Origin: Flavobacteriales bacterium
Lineage (GTDB): Bacteria; Bacteroidota; Bacteroidia; Flavobacteriales_F; PHOS-HE28
NCBI GenBank assembly: GCA_016721825.1
Contig: JADKHI010000004.1
Location: 1-64,000, forward strand
Length of the DNA: 64,000 nucleotides
Direction: 5' to 3'
Made by a program: the position numbers and the translations under genes. Position 1 is the first letter of the stretch; the number at the start of each line of letters is the position of its first letter. Of the stretch, positions 62,269 through 64,000 are shown piece after piece. The notes below the pieces were generated by a model that saw nothing but the letters and a program-made list of their open reading frames with translations, was not told the DNA's origin and searched no databases.

Positions 62269-64000
62269 ATGAGCAGGAGCTGCTTCACTGTCCGATGTCT
62301 GGTGTCCGATGCTGTCGCATGGTGGCCGCGCGTTGCGGTCCTGCTCCTGCCCCTGCTCCTGGCCCTGCCTCTTACCGCGCAGCAACACGCCTTCACCCAA
62401 TACACCACGCAGGATGGTCTGGCCCAGAGCCAGGTGCGCTGCATGGCCCAGGATTCGGCCGGCTACCTGTGGTTCGGCACGCTGGGCGGCGCCAGTCGCT
62501 TCGATGGACAGGACTTCACCAACTACGCGCTGCAAGAAGGTCTGCCGGACGCTCAGGTGAACGCCTTGCTCTGCGCAGTGGACGGTACGGTCTGGCTCGG
62601 TGCCGGTGGCTCCTTGGTGGAGTATCGCGGGCGGCGGATGCGCAACGTGCCACTGCCCGAATACACCAAGGGAGGCCGCGTGCTCGCGCTCGCCCAGGGT
62701 TCTGACGGCGCCCTGTACATCGCCACGGATGTGGCCGGGGTGCTGGTACGGCGAGGCACGGACATCAAGGCGCTGGAGGGATTTCCGACGGACACTGCGC
62801 AGAACGCAAGGGCCTTGCTCGCAGCTCCGGATGGGCGGCTCTTCATCGGCTTGCGCAATGGCCTGTTGGAATGGAAGGACGGCCATTGCAAGGCTCTGCC
62901 GCTGGGTGGTGGTGCATTGAGCGTGAGCGCTTTGGCACGATCCACGAAAGGCGACCTATGGGTGGGCACGAACGGCTATGGGCTCTACGGGCTGCTCGTG
63001 GATGGACGCACGATCGAATACGACGAGGACAATGGTCTCCTGAACAACAACGTGCGCTCCCTCGTCGTGGACGCGCACGGCAGGATCTGGGCCGGTACCA
63101 AATTCGGTCTCAACATCGTCGACCTGTCCTCCGCGACCGAGCTGGGACGCATCCGGGCTTTCACGGTTCACCAAGGCCTGCCCAACGACAACATCTGGTG
63201 CGGCTTCCAGGACCTGGAGGGCAACCTGTGGTTCGGCACCGACGGAGCGGGAGCCTTGCGCTATGCCGGTGACCGCTTCGTCACGCTCACCGTCAAGGAT
63301 GGCCTGTGCAGCGACCTGGTGATGGACATCACCCCCGACGCGCAGGGCGACCTATGGCTGAGCACCTATGGCAATGGCGTGTGCCGCATGGACGGCATGG
63401 CCATGGTGACCACCTTGGACGGGCTGCCGAACAACACCGTGTGGTGCGGTCTTCAAGCGAAGAACGGCGACCTGTGGTTCGGTACCAGCGATGGCATCTG
63501 TCGGATGGTGAACGGCCAGGTGGTGCCTTTGGACAGCACACGTTCCCTGAGCGGCTCGCGCGTGCTCGCTTTGCATGAGGATCCGCAAGGCAGGCTCTGG
63601 TGCGGCACACGGGATGGCTTGGTGATGCGCGCCCCGGAGGGCTCCATGCATTGGTATCCTGCGGGGCCCGGCGGACCCGGCCGTTCCATCCGCGCCATTG
63701 TGCCGGACAAGCAAGGACGCCTCTGGCTCGCCACGGATGAAGGTGTGCAGGTCTTCAACGGCTCCTCCGTTACACGCTATGGAACGCAGGAAGGCTTGAG
63801 CGACAACACGGTGTTCTGCCTGCTCTTCGATGGTGCCGGGCGCCTTTGGGCAGGCACTTCCAACGGGCTGAACTGCTTAGTGGGCCAACACTTCACCACC
63901 ATTCGGCTTGGCCAGGACTTCGGCAGCAACTACATCGACCTGTTGGCCTTGGGCAAGGATGGTCGCTTGTGGGCGGGCACCAACAACGGCTTGTTCAGGG
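62269..64000 (+). CDS. Propeller-domain sensor (LytS-type histidine kinase expected), cut by window end
   Basis: 577 codons visible, open at the right edge. N-terminal signal (RVAVLLLPLLLALPLTAQQH) follows ATG 62269. Then at least 13 two-component-regulator propeller repeats with the G-x-(L/I)-W-x-G-T core (GYLWFGTLGG, GDLWVGTNGY, GRIWAGTKFG, GNLWFGTDGA, GDLWLSTYGN, GRLWCGTRDG, GRLWAGTNNG and others), enough for two seven-bladed propellers. Full-length relatives continue with a Y_Y_Y domain, a membrane helix and a HisKA_3/His_kinase part; that part is outside the window and is inferred. Periplasmic ligand sensing feeding the LytTR regulators is the expected role. Confidence 0.85.
   Translation, partial: MSRSCFTVRCLVSDAVAWWPRVAVLLLPLLLALPLTAQQHAFTQYTTQDGLAQSQVRCMAQDSAGYLWFGTLGGASRFDGQDFTNYALQEGLPDAQVNALLCAVDGTVWLGAGGSLVEYRGRRMRNVPLPEYTKGGRVLALAQGSDGALYIATDVAGVLVRRGTDIKALEGFPTDTAQNARALLAAPDGRLFIGLRNGLLEWKDGHCKALPLGGGALSVSALARSTKGDLWVGTNGYGLYGLLVDGRTIEYDEDNGLLNNNVRSLVVDAHGRIWAGTKFGLNIVDLSSATELGRIRAFTVHQGLPNDNIWCGFQDLEGNLWFGTDGAGALRYAGDRFVTLTVKDGLCSDLVMDITPDAQGDLWLSTYGNGVCRMDGMAMVTTLDGLPNNTVWCGLQAKNGDLWFGTSDGICRMVNGQVVPLDSTRSLSGSRVLALHEDPQGRLWCGTRDGLVMRAPEGSMHWYPAGPGGPGRSIRAIVPDKQGRLWLATDEGVQVFNGSSVTRYGTQEGLSDNTVFCLLFDGAGRLWAGTSNGLNCLVGQHFTTIRLGQDFGSNYIDLLALGKDGRLWAGTNNGLFR

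Overview
The window looks like a high-GC member of the Bacteroidota, most likely Flavobacteriales-like. The evidence is six secreted proteins that end in type IX secretion (T9SS) sorting domains of both type A and gliding-associated (CHU_C) type, a panC-panD / glgA-DUF4270-glmS divergon, a GldK-like FGE lipoprotein, a GldL-like HWPGA membrane protein, LytTR regulators with a propeller-type sensor, and TAnnTTTG promoters with very short leaders instead of Shine-Dalgarno sites. The species cannot be named from sequence alone. No phage, transposase, integrase, CRISPR array or rRNA was seen.

Layout. 1-11.7 kb holds housekeeping genes that are clearly recognisable but cut by many small frameshifts: glycyl-tRNA synthetase, tRNA-Leu(CAA), dCMP deaminase, an S41 processing protease, a small lipoprotein, superoxide dismutase, a TM2 protein, GlmS, DUF4270, a GT5 glycogen synthase-like protein, PanC and PanD. 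Indispensable genes are hit as often as others, so most of these breaks are probably unpolished assembly at a contig end. An exact 8-bp tandem duplication in panD is of a different kind. From 11.7 kb onward reading frames are clean, with one exception in sdhA. 11.7-14.6 kb is a tight operon of flippase-like protein, RfaE2 and RadA.

14.7-35.8 kb carries a 1.5-kaa surface protein with seven 79-aa Ig-like repeats and an apparently inactive C25-like N-terminal region, a T9SS protein, an HI0933-type flavoprotein, a GT4 glycosyltransferase, HemN, an unknown gene behind a palindromic operator candidate, an OmpA lipoprotein, a peptide-binding lipoprotein, a very large outer-membrane protein, a coiled-coil membrane protein, ComF, free-methionine-R-sulfoxide reductase and an Ig-like lipoprotein. 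36.0-45.7 kb is a tandem pair of giant IgGFc-binding-domain adhesins.

45.7-64 kb carries a methionine-type aminotransferase plus omega-amidase pair with a decayed aminotransferase remnant nearby, two small unknown secreted proteins, the sdhCAB operon, a DUF1801 protein, the FGE lipoprotein, a REP-like palindromic element, aminopeptidase P, two more T9SS cargo proteins, the triple-HWPGA membrane protein, a cluster of three very small genes, and a LytTR regulatory block. That block has two LytTR response regulators, a small membrane protein, and a two-propeller sensor that runs off the window end.
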